A stretch of DNA of 64,000 nucleotides from CALAGB01 sp963789565 (lineage in GTDB: Bacteria > Chloroflexota > Chloroflexia > Thermomicrobiales > Thermomicrobiaceae). Numbering within the stretch: position 1 is the stretch's first letter; every line of letters begins with the position of its first letter. The position numbers were made by a program, and so were the translations under genes. The notes below the pieces were generated by a model, which was not told where the DNA came from, ran no database searches, and worked only from the letters and a program-made list of their open reading frames with translations. Of the stretch, positions 40,963-49,189 are shown in pieces. The DNA is taken from contig CAWBKX010000002.1 in assembly GCA_963789565.1 (NCBI GenBank), positions 2,170,001 to 2,234,000 of the forward strand, given 5' to 3'.

Positions 40963-43900
40963 CGATGTAACCTCCCCGCCCGCAGGTTGCAGGTGAATGC
41001 TTTGGCCTCCTCGATGCTGACGTTAGGGTCGCCCACCAGCGAAACCAGGTCGTTGGCGACGTCCCCTTTGACGATGCCCGAGTAGCCCCAGTGATAGGGG
41101 AGTCCGATCATTTCGATGACGTGGCCGTCCATCTTCAGAGGCTGAATACGTTCGGTCACGAGTGTGCGGGCCTCGATCTCACCGCGCGGCGAGGTGATGA
41201 CGACCCAGTCGCCGTTGTCCAGGTGATGCTTCTGAGCTAGCGTCGGGCTGATCTCGGCGAAGAGCTCCGGCTGCAGTTCGGCCAGCCAGGGGATCCAACG
41301 ACTCATGCCGCCCGCCGTGTGATGTTCGGTGAGGCGATAGGTGGTGACGGCATAGGGATAGTTGACGTTCTCTTCTCCGGCCAGCTCATTTTCATCGCGT
41401 GGCCAGTACTTGGCGGTCGGGTTGTTCTGCTGTGAATAGAGCAGGTTCTCCGCGGGGGAATCGAGCGGCTCGTAGTGGACCGGTAATGGCCCATCGCGCA
41501 GACCGTCCGGCACGTAGAGCCAACCCTTGCCGTCGGCAGTGATGATGAATGGGTCGGAACCGGAGTGCGCGTCGGTGCCGGTGCCGTCCGATTTGGCCGG
41601 AGTATCCGGCGCTTTCGTGGTCGGGAAGTCGGGTGTGTCGTAACCCGTCCATTCCTTCTTCTTCTCATCCCACCAGACCAGCTTCTTACGTTCCGACCAG
41701 GGCTTGCCGCTCGGGTCGGCTGAAGCTCGGTTGTAGAGGATGCGGTGGTTAGCGGGCCAGGCAAAGCCCCATCCGAGCGAGTACTTGTCGTCGCTGGTGC
41801 GGCCTTTTGCCAGGTTCTTCCCCTCTTCCGGGTAGACACCGGAGTAGATCCAGCAGCCGCAAGCCGTCGAACCGTCATCCTTGAGGACCTTGTAATCGGA
41901 AATGAGCTTCCCGTCCTTGACCGTCCAGCCATTGATCTCTTTAAGGAAGACCTCGACGACCGGCTCTTGCTTTGGCCCCTCAACCGGATAATCCCAGGTC
42001 AGCGCCTGAAGCTGGCGCGCCTGCGGCGACTCCTCACCGGCGTACATCTCTCTGAGCCGTCGACCCAGGTGATAGAGGAACCAGGGCTCGGTAGTGGCGT
42101 CTCCCGGCGGCTCGATGGCCTTGTCGTGCCATTGGATGAGTCGCTGCGTATTGGTGAAGGTGCCATTCTTCTCGGTGACGATGGCGGCCGGCATCAGGAA
42201 GACCTCGGTCTTGATCGTCTTCGGGTTCAGCTTGCCCCGCGTCACTTCGGGTGCGGCGTACCAGAAATTGGCCGACTCGATCTCGAACAGATCGCGTACC
42301 ACCAGCCAATCGAGGTTGGCCAGGGCTTCCCGCATCACGCCGGCGTTCATGTTCCCGACGGCCGGGTTCTCGCCCATCAGGAACATCCCCTTGACTTTCC
42401 CGGCCTTGGCGGCCAGGAACATCGGCAGGGCCGAGTAGTCGCCGCTGATCTTGGGGAGTAGATCGAAGCAATAGTCATTGGCTTTGGTCGCGTTGTCGCC
42501 GTAGTAGGCCTTGAGGAGCGAGATCATGTACTTGGGCAGGTTGTGCCAGTAGCCGGTCTTGGGCGTCTCGGTCTTCAGGTATTTCTGCAGCGAGCCGTGG
42601 TCGTCAAAGGTGTTAGGCATGGCCAGGTAGCCCGGCAGAATGTCGTAGAGGGTTGGGATGTCGGTTGAACCCTGGATCGAGGCGTGCCCACGCAGGGCCA
42701 GGATGCCGCCGCCTGGTCGACCGATGTTCCCCATCAGAAGCTGCAGCAGCGTGGCGGTTCCGATGAGCTGTGGGCCGGTGGTGTGCTGCGTCCAACCGAC
42801 GGCATAGCAGAAGGCGGAGGTTCGCTCGCGGCCGGAATTCTCCGAGAGAGCTCGCGCTACGTTGAGGAACGCCTCCTCGGAGACGCCGCAGATCTTCGAG
42901 ACCATCTCCGGTGTATAGCGGGAGAAGTGCCGCTTGACGATCTGGAAGACGCAGTTCGGATCCTGCATGGACGGGTCGCTTAGCGGCGGCCAGACGGTGG
43001 CGGAGTTCCCGATTCGCTCGCTGTACGGCATGCTGCTGAACTGCTTGTGCTCGCCGGAAACGTCCGTCTTCTCGAAGCCCTGATACTGCCAGGTGCTCGT
43101 GCTGTACGAGTGACTGCTCTCATCGAAGCCGGAGAAGAGCCCGTCCAGATCTTCGGTGTCCTTGAAGTCTGGATTGATCAACGTGGTGGCGTTGGTATAG
43201 GCCTGCACGTATTCCTTGAAGTAGGTCTCGTGCTGAATGACGTAGTTGACCAGCCCACCCAGGAAGGCGATGTCGGTCCCCGGGCGAATGCGCACGTGCT
43301 GCGTCGCCACGGCCGAAGTGCGTGAGAAGCGCGGATCGATATGGATGACCTGCGCGCCACGCTCACGCGCCTTCATCACGAAGCGGAAGGCGACGGGGTG
43401 GTTCTCCGCCATGTTCGAGCCCATGACGATGACGCAGTCGCTATTGGCGAGGTCGTTTTCGGCGGTTGTCGCTCCGCCGCGTCCGAGTCGGGAGCCCAGA
43501 CCGGGCACCGTGGCGCTATGTCATATACGGGCCTGATTTTCGACGTAGACCATGCCGAGCCCAGCGGTGAAGAGTTTTTTGATGGCGTAGTTCTCTTCGT
43601 TGTCGAGGGTGGCGCCGCCGAGATGGGCGATGGCGGTGGTGCGATTGACCGTCTCGCCGTCCGGCGTCTTGTGGACGAAGGTCTCGTCTCGCGTCTGCTT
43701 CACGCGTTGAGCGATGCGCTCCATGGCCCACTCGAGCGGCTTGTCCTCCCAATGGTCGCTGTAGGGAGCACGGTATTTGACGGTGGTCACGCGGCGCGGG
43801 TTGTCGACCAGGCCATAGGTGGCGGCCCCTTTGGGGCAGAGCGTTCCGCCATTGATGAAGCTCTCGTAGTTGCCTTCGATACTGAGCAGCTTGCCGTCGC

Positions 43901-44081
43901 GATGATAGGCGAGCTGCGAGCAGCCGACGGCGCAGTAGGGACAGACGCTGACGGCGACTTCGGCTCCGTCCAGGCGTGAGCGAATCGACTTCGTCTCACG
44001 GCTGATCGACTTATCCGGCACGACGCCAACGTAGTCCTGGATACGGGAGAGGGGAAACCGCTTCGCCATGAGCACCACCAT
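40959..44081 (-). CDS. fdnG: Selenocysteine-containing formate dehydrogenase catalytic subunit (FdnG-like)
   Basis: About 1040 residues when the in-frame TGA at 43521-43523 is read as selenocysteine (residue 187, in ENQARI-U-HSATVP). In E. coli FdnG the Sec stands in the same ARV-U-H context. N-terminal CPYCAVGC..GTLCPKG ligates the [4Fe-4S] cluster; the rest is a molybdo/tungsto-bis-MGD oxidoreductase (GRGGATTAENDLANSDCVIVMGSNMAENHP, GEIEARTLVTERIQPLKMDG). The start MAKRFPLSRIQDYV has no twin-arginine signal. The ATG at 44081 is used; one four codons later is possible. A SECIS-like hairpin follows the UGA. Gene order is fdnG-fdnH-nrfD. Confidence 0.92.
43494..43523 (-). promoter_or_regulatory. 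UGA Sec codon and SECIS-like hairpin of fdnG
   Basis: On the minus strand the TGA (43523-43521) is followed, after 14 nt, by GCCC-GGTCT-GGGC (43506-43494). The GGUCU apical loop equals that of the E. coli fdnG/fdhF SECIS elements bound by SelB. The loop starts 18 nt after the UGA. Confidence 0.8.
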
Positions 44082-44261
44082 TATTCTGTTCGACGGATGA
44101 TCAGGGGGCCGCAGACCGGAGAGGAGCGACCGATATGTTGAGAGACAAGCAAATTTCAGGCCGGGATCAGGCGGGCAGCGGTGACAGATGTGTCAGTCGG
44201 GGTTGTGGGAGGAAGTGTGGTGGAGGGCGATGATGGGGAGTGCGAACGCCTCCATGTCTAT

Positions 44262-44299
44262 TTGACTCCGTATTGTACAATTTGTACGTAACGTACAGA
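44262..44299 (+). promoter_or_regulatory. Promoter/operator of the Phd-RelE pair
   Basis: A TTGACT at 44262-44267 is a good -35 box. GTAC-containing palindromes follow (TTGTACAA, then TTGTACGTAACGTACA), overlapping the expected -10 region. This suits self-repression by the Phd-type antitoxin. The -10 (about 44285) is weak. Confidence 0.55.
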
Positions 44300-44328
44300 G
44301 AGCAGTTGGGTTGAGTAAGGAATTCCTT

Positions 44329-44586
44329 ATGACGTTCGCCACTATTACCGACGCTCGAAGTCGGTTCTCTGATTTGATCAACCGGGCGCAATATGCGCAC
44401 GAGCGTGTCGTACTCACCTCTCACGGCAAGCCGGCTGCGGCCATCATCTCGATTGAAGATCTCGAGCTGCTGCGTGCAATCGAAGACATCATCGACATCG
44501 CGGCGGTCCGCGAAGCGATCGCTGAGATGGAGACTGCGGGGACGATCTCTTGGTCTCAATTGAAGTCTGACGCACGCGGCTCGTAG
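44329..44586 (+). CDS. Phd/YefM-family antitoxin
   Basis: An 85-residue protein from the ATG at 44329 with AAGGA 7 nt upstream (a TTG six codons earlier is less likely). ATITDARSRFSDLINRAQYA followed by ERVVLTSHGKPAAAIISIED is the standard Phd/YefM DNA-binding half. The acidic C-terminus (IAEMETAGTISWSQLKSDAR) binds the toxin. It is 5 bp upstream of the RelE gene. Confidence 0.9.
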   Translation: MTFATITDARSRFSDLINRAQYAHERVVLTSHGKPAAAIISIEDLELLRAIEDIIDIAAVREAIAEMETAGTISWSQLKSDARGS

Positions 44587-44591
44587 AGCGG

Positions 44592-44864
44592 ATGTCGTAC
44601 GAGATTGAGGTCGCCCCTCAGGCTGCTCGACAGTTCAAGAAGCTTCCGCGAGATGCCCAGGAGCGAGTAGGACGTTGTATCGATGGGCTGGGTGCCGACC
44701 CGCGCCCACCCGCATGCGAGAAGATCTCAGGCCATCCGAACCTCGATCGTGTCCGCACAGGTGACTTTCAGGTGACCTATCAGATCCACGATGACCGGCT
44801 GATTGTGGTCGTCATTCTGGTCGGAGATCGTCGCGACATCTATCGGTTGCTCAAAGACCTTTGA
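44592..44864 (+). CDS. RelE/ParE-family toxin
   Basis: A 90-residue RelE-fold protein: YEIEVAPQAARQFKKLPRDA, CEKISGHPNLDRVRTGDFQV and VVVILVGDRRDIYRLLKDL. The basic residues of the RelE fold (K16/K17, R55, R57, R81) that cut mRNA on the ribosome are present by pattern. It forms a type II toxin-antitoxin operon with the preceding Phd-like gene. Confidence 0.9.
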   Translation: MSYEIEVAPQAARQFKKLPRDAQERVGRCIDGLGADPRPPACEKISGHPNLDRVRTGDFQVTYQIHDDRLIVVVILVGDRRDIYRLLKDL

Positions 44865-44951
44865 TCGTAGCAACGCGGAAGAATTTGGCGTCGAAATCGA
44901 ATTCCTAGCCTGACCGCGCTCATCGAAGACAATTTGGCGCGCGCTCATTGA

Positions 44952-45238
44952 CTACTCGGCCGCAAACCGCAGATACTCCGCGAACGCCCGCTGCAACTCT
45001 TCATTTGGCCCGCTTGAGTTCAGCAGCGAATCGACGAACGTGCTCGACCCGTGCGTGGTCAACGTGACCACGTTGTGCCTCATGATTGTCTCTTCCGCCG
45101 CTCGATGGAGCGCGCTGATCATGAAGTCAGTGGACTGACGCCTTCGATATCAGCAGCACGTTGAATCATCTCCTTCTGTTCCGGATCGATGCGTGCCTCG
45201 AGATGGGCTCCCTGGGACTTGGTTGTAATCGCATTCAT
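44952..45238 (-). pseudogene. TacA/DUF1778-like antitoxin, frameshifted
   Basis: From the ATG at 45238 (AAGGA 9 nt upstream) the frame reads GAHLEARIDPEQKEMIQRAA, a ribbon-helix-helix DUF1778 start, then stops early (EGVSPLTS) at 45119. In the +1 frame the expected continuation DFMISALHRAAEETIMRHNV and a full C-terminal tail run to a stop at 44952. One base appears lost near 45131. No TacT acetyltransferase toxin gene is adjacent, so the gene looks like a decayed orphan. Confidence 0.75.
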
Positions 45239-45395
45239 GATGTCGTAGTCCTTTCGGTGCTGCTGTACGAGGTCAACTGTGAAGCGATTAAGGCCTTCCC
45301 TTGTGGCCGTCAACTGTGACCAGCTTGGGGATCGTCCGGGCCGCGAGGCCCACTGGCCGGCACACGTCCGACCACTATGTTGACTTGACGCGGCC

Positions 45396-45456
45396 ACATT
45401 CAATCCGTGTAGGGACTTCGTCTGCTCATCCTGCGGTTTTCAACCCAGGTGAACGA
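45396..45456 (+). repeat. Solo copy C of the double-hairpin repeat family
   Basis: CATTCAATCCGTGTAGGGACTTCGTCTGC and then CCTGCGG-TTTTC-AACCCAGG follow copy A closely, including its TTTTCAACC core. It lies just beyond the fdhD stop. Stem pairing is partly lost. Confidence 0.6.
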
Positions 45457-45463
45457 CGAACGA

Positions 45464-46378
45464 CTACCTGCTCATGTGGCCCTCAACACCCACCACTCCT
45501 CGCCGAATTCGCCTCTCCCCGCTGTAGATGTTGAAACTGTCGGGGCGGACGAAGCCCAGGAGTGTGACGTTGAAGCTGTCGGCCACCTGCACCGCCAGGC
45601 TGGAGGGGGCGCCGACCGCCGCCACGATGGGGACGCGCGCTACCAGCGCTTTCTGCAGCAGCTCGAAGCTGGCGCGGCCACTGAGCATGACGATGCGACC
45701 GGAGAGGTCTTTCTGGTTCTGCAGCAGCTGATGCCCGACTAACTTGTCGAGCGCGTTGTGCCGCCCGACGTCCTCGCGCAGATCGAGCAGGGTGCCGTCA
45801 AGATCGAACAAGCCCGAGGCGTGCAGGCCGCCGGTGGAGCGGAAGACCTCCTGTTTGCGACGCAGCTTCGCGGGCAAGCCGCAGATGATGCTGGCATCGA
45901 CTTCGGGCCCGTCCGGCAACGACTGGTAGCCCTGTAAGTCGAGTGCGTCGAGCGCCGCCTTGCCACAGACACCACAACTCGATGTGGTGTAGAAGTTCCG
46001 CTCTAAGCGCTTCAGATCGAACGTCAGCCCGGCGCGCAAGGTGACCGTGACGATATTGAGGCGCTGATCTTCGGCTTCATCCAGGCAATAGTTGACGTCG
46101 AGCACGTCTTCACGGCTGTCGATGATCCCCTCGCCGTGCAGGAAACCCATGGCCAGCTCGAAGTCGTCGCCGGGGGTGCGCATGGTGATCGCGACGCTCT
46201 TGCGTTCGGTCCAGCCGTCCGTCTCCCAGAGGAGACGGATCTCCATTGGCTCTTCGGCGGCCAATACGTCGTCGCCGCGATCCCAGGAATGGTCGTGGAC
46301 CCGGATGACGGGGTGCGCTACCTGGACGGCAGGCTCATCCACCGGCACCGTTGCGCTCCGCCCTACCACCGTCTTCAC
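45464..46378 (-). CDS. fdhD: FdhD, sulfurtransferase needed for formate dehydrogenase activity
   Basis: A 304-residue cytoplasmic protein from a GTG that lies 44 bp inside the upstream gene, so translation is coupled. The FdhD mark SSCGVCGK (two Cys that carry sulfur from IscS) is at about 134-141, with ITMRTPGDDFELAMGFLHGE before it and FRSTGGLHASGLFDLDG and REDVGRHNALDKLVG after. FdhD sulfurates the molybdenum cofactor before it enters formate dehydrogenase. It completes the second formate dehydrogenase operon and may serve both enzymes. Confidence 0.95.
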   Translation of the reverse strand: MKTVVGRSATVPVDEPAVQVAHPVIRVHDHSWDRGDDVLAAEEPMEIRLLWETDGWTERKSVAITMRTPGDDFELAMGFLHGEGIIDSREDVLDVNYCLDEAEDQRLNIVTVTLRAGLTFDLKRLERNFYTTSSCGVCGKAALDALDLQGYQSLPDGPEVDASIICGLPAKLRRKQEVFRSTGGLHASGLFDLDGTLLDLREDVGRHNALDKLVGHQLLQNQKDLSGRIVMLSGRASFELLQKALVARVPIVAAVGAPSSLAVQVADSFNVTLLGFVRPDSFNIYSGERRIRRGVVGVEGHMSR

Positions 46379-47306
46379 GGTTCTGGACGAACTGGAAGCC
46401 GAAGCGCCCCTTGATGCAGAGGTGACCGGAGGTGACGTCGTGATCGAGAGGCGACGTGACCTTGACGATGCTGTTGTCCTGCACGTGGAGCTGGAGGGTG
46501 CAGCCGACGCCGCAGTAGGGGCAGATCGTATCGGTGACGGTCTGCGTTTCTTCGTGCCAGTCGTTCGCCTGACGCAGATCGTACTCGCTCTTGAACATCA
46601 GCGCGCCGGTGGGGCAGACGCCGATGCAGTTGCCGCAGTAGACGCAGGCAGAATCGGGCAGCGGCAGCGCCAGCTCGGTCGAGATGCGCGCGTCGAAGCC
46701 GCGTCCGGCCACCGAAATGGCGAAGGTGTTCTGCGCGTCAACGCCGCAGGCCTCGACGCACTTGTAGCAGAGGATGCAACGCGAGTAATCGCGCACGTAG
46801 AGGTCGTTGTCGATCTTGACCGGCTGAGCCACGGTCGCCGCTCGACCATCCACACCAAGATGATGGTGGCCGGTGTGCGCGTGATCCGCCTCTTCTTCAG
46901 TCGCTGGCTCGGCCGCCTCTCCGAAGCGAGAGGGAGCGGCGTCATAGTGGTCGAAATAACCCTGCACCTCGTCCGACGCGTAGCTCAAGTCGACCGACGA
47001 TGCCAGCAGCTCCAGAACCAGCTTGCGGCTGTGGCGCACGCGCTCGCTGTCGGTGTGCACCACCATGCCCGGCTCGGCTTTGCGAGCACAGGCGGGTACC
47101 AGCACGCGCGATCCTTCCAGTTCGACGACGCAGACACGACAGGCGTTCACCGGCGTGAGCGTCTCCAGATAGCAGAGGGTGGGCGTGTCGACGCCGACCG
47201 TGTTGCAGGCTTCGAGGATGGTGCTTCCTTCCGGAACGGTGGTCGTCTGGCCGTCGATCGTCAACGTCACCGTTCGCACGGCCCGTTCCTGTGCAGTGGC
47301 GGTCAT
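46335..47306 (-). CDS. Formate dehydrogenase iron-sulfur subunit carrying the Mo-bis-MGD [4Fe-4S] domain
   Basis: A 323-residue protein from the ATG at 47306, overlapping the upstream stop by ATGA. Order: NuoG/HoxU-like [2Fe-2S] domain (CYLETLTPVNACRVC..PACAR), a stretch where NuoG has a His/Cys [4Fe-4S] site but here no cysteines remain (LASSVDLSYASDEVQGYFDH), a His-rich linker (HAHTGHHHLG), two [4Fe-4S] motifs (CILCYKCVEACG, CVYCGNCIGVCPTG), and at the C-terminus TICPYCGVGCTLQ..SGHLCIKGRFG. That last domain is normally the N-terminus of the formate dehydrogenase catalytic subunit. Here it is on a separate chain. Confidence 0.88.
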   Translation of the reverse strand: MTATAQERAVRTVTLTIDGQTTTVPEGSTILEACNTVGVDTPTLCYLETLTPVNACRVCVVELEGSRVLVPACARKAEPGMVVHTDSERVRHSRKLVLELLASSVDLSYASDEVQGYFDHYDAAPSRFGEAAEPATEEEADHAHTGHHHLGVDGRAATVAQPVKIDNDLYVRDYSRCILCYKCVEACGVDAQNTFAISVAGRGFDARISTELALPLPDSACVYCGNCIGVCPTGALMFKSEYDLRQANDWHEETQTVTDTICPYCGVGCTLQLHVQDNSIVKVTSPLDHDVTSGHLCIKGRFGFQFVQNREDGGRAERNGAGG

Positions 47307-49189
47307 GAGTGTTTCCCATTCTCGAAGAGTTTGAGCTTGTGTACACCGGAGAGGACGGCACCCGCCGCCGTCTGGCCCAGTCCGCAGATGGACGCGTCCC
47401 GCATCACCTGGCCCACGTCGTTGAGCAGGGCGACCTCGTCCGCGGCCGAGCCGATAGTCTTGCCAGTGATCAGGCGCCGTAGCGCCTCCTCCTGACGCAC
47501 CGTACCGACGCGACAAGGGACGCACTGGCCGCAGGACTCATCGCGAAAGAAGGCGGCGATGCGCAGCAGGGTGTCGGTCAGATCGACGGTGTCGTCGAAG
47601 ACCATGATCACACCCGAGCCGAGCGACGCACCGACGGCGCGTGTCCCCTCGAACGTGAGCGGCACGTCGAGCTCGTCGGGCGTGACGAAGCTGCCGGCCG
47701 CGCCGCCGAGGAGCACCGCCTTGATCGGCCGACTTTGTGGCACGCCACCCGCCAGATCGATCAGCTCGCGCAACGTCGCGCCGAATGGCACCTCGTAGAC
47801 GCCCGGCTTGGCCACGCGACCCGAGAGACAGAAGAGCTTGGTGCCGGTCGAGCCCTGGGTGCCGATGGCGGCGTAGGCAGGGCCTCCGAAGCGGACGATG
47901 TCGAGCACGTTGATGAACGTCTCCACGTTGTTGACCAGCGTCGGCTTGCGGAAGAGTCCGGCCTGGGTCGGGAAAGGCGGCTTGTTGCGTGGCTCGCCGC
48001 GCATCCCCTCAATGGAGTTGAAGAGGGACGTCTCCTCGCCACAGATGTAGGCACCGGCGCCGCGACGGATCTCGATGTCGAACCTGATGCCTTCGCCCAT
48101 GATGTCGTCGCCCAGGAGCCCACGCCGCCGCGCGCTGTCGATGGCGCCCTGCAAGCGAGCGGTCGCGAGCGGGTATTCGTTGCGGATGTAGATGTAGCCC
48201 TTCTCGCAGCCGGTGGCGTAGCCGCCGATGGTCATGGCCTCGATGAGCGCGAAGGGATCCTCCTCCATCAGGACGCGATCCTTGAAGGTGCCCGGCTCCG
48301 ACTCGTCGGCGTTGCAAATAAGATAGTGGGGCCGGACCGGCGCATGCGCCACGTCGTTCCACTTACGGCCAGTGGGGAAGGCGGCGCCTCCACGGCCCAT
48401 CAGCCGAGAATCGATCACCTCACGGATGACGCCGTCGGGTCCGAGATCGAGCGCCTGTCGTAGCGCCTCATAGCCGCCGGTGGCGCGGTAGTCATCCAGG
48501 CTCTCAGGGTCGATCCGTCCAACGCGGCGCAAGAGCTTCAGCGCAGACGCGTTGGGTCCCTGTGATTGCGGCACCGAATCGCCGCCGCCACTGCGCACGA
48601 CGATGTGATCGATGCCGCTGCTCAATGCCCGCATCAGCTCGGGTGATTCCATGGGCGCTACGGCGATCTCGGCCGAGGCTTCGCCTGCCTGCTGCAGGAG
48701 GACCGCCGGAGCACGCTCGCACAGCCCCAGGCAGGGACTGCGGTGCCAGGTCGAGCGACCATCTTTAGCGGATGTCCCCTCGGGGCCGATCTCCCGCTCC
48801 AGCGCCTGGCACAGCTCCAGGCCACCGCGGATGCGGCAGGCGATGTCGTCGCAGACGTGCGCCACTACCGGCGGCTGCGCGTCGAGGGCCAGCAACGCGT
48901 AGAAGCTGGCCACGCCCCAGGCGTCGGCGGGCGGCACGCCCAGCCGCTGGCAGATGTAGTTCAGCCCGCCGGGGCTCAGATAGCCGACGCGCGTCTGCAC
49001 CGCCTGCAAGGCGGGCAGCAGAAACTGCCGTTGATTGCGCAGGTGGTGTCCGCCGCGGCCGACGTGTCCCTCGAAGGGAGAGCGCTCGGTGGCGCCTTCC
49101 CACAGCGTGGCCGGCGCACCGATCAGCGCATCGACCGCTTCACGCTCGGCGTCGCTCGGCGACGCATTGGGGATGAGATGCTGGTCCAC
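47303..49189 (-). CDS. fdhB: NAD-linked formate dehydrogenase diaphorase subunit, NuoE-NuoF fusion
   Basis: A 628-residue HoxF/FdhB-like protein. The N-terminal part (~1-190) is a NuoE thioredoxin-like [2Fe-2S] domain (VAHVCDDIACRIRGG..CLGLCERAP). The C-terminal part is NuoF: GRGGAAFPTGRKW (NAD site), YLICNADESEPGTFKDR (FMN), RRGAGAYICGEETSLFNSIEG, and the [4Fe-4S] motif SCGQCVPCRVGT with a later Cys (ASICGLG). It passes electrons from formate to NAD+ or the reverse. The GTG start follows the catalytic-subunit stop with no gap, with GGGAG upstream. Confidence 0.93.
   Translation of the reverse strand: MDQHLIPNASPSDAEREAVDALIGAPATLWEGATERSPFEGHVGRGGHHLRNQRQFLLPALQAVQTRVGYLSPGGLNYICQRLGVPPADAWGVASFYALLALDAQPPVVAHVCDDIACRIRGGLELCQALEREIGPEGTSAKDGRSTWHRSPCLGLCERAPAVLLQQAGEASAEIAVAPMESPELMRALSSGIDHIVVRSGGGDSVPQSQGPNASALKLLRRVGRIDPESLDDYRATGGYEALRQALDLGPDGVIREVIDSRLMGRGGAAFPTGRKWNDVAHAPVRPHYLICNADESEPGTFKDRVLMEEDPFALIEAMTIGGYATGCEKGYIYIRNEYPLATARLQGAIDSARRRGLLGDDIMGEGIRFDIEIRRGAGAYICGEETSLFNSIEGMRGEPRNKPPFPTQAGLFRKPTLVNNVETFINVLDIVRFGGPAYAAIGTQGSTGTKLFCLSGRVAKPGVYEVPFGATLRELIDLAGGVPQSRPIKAVLLGGAAGSFVTPDELDVPLTFEGTRAVGASLGSGVIMVFDDTVDLTDTLLRIAAFFRDESCGQCVPCRVGTVRQEEALRRLITGKTIGSAADEVALLNDVGQVMRDASICGLGQTAAGAVLSGVHKLKLFENGKHS

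Noticed and set aside
43508..43523. Formate dehydrogenase gene as two separate genes or a pseudogene broken at the TGA
   Set aside because: The frame is kept on both sides, the residue before and after match the Sec site of FdnG, and a SECIS-like hairpin follows. The same holds for 50882-50884.
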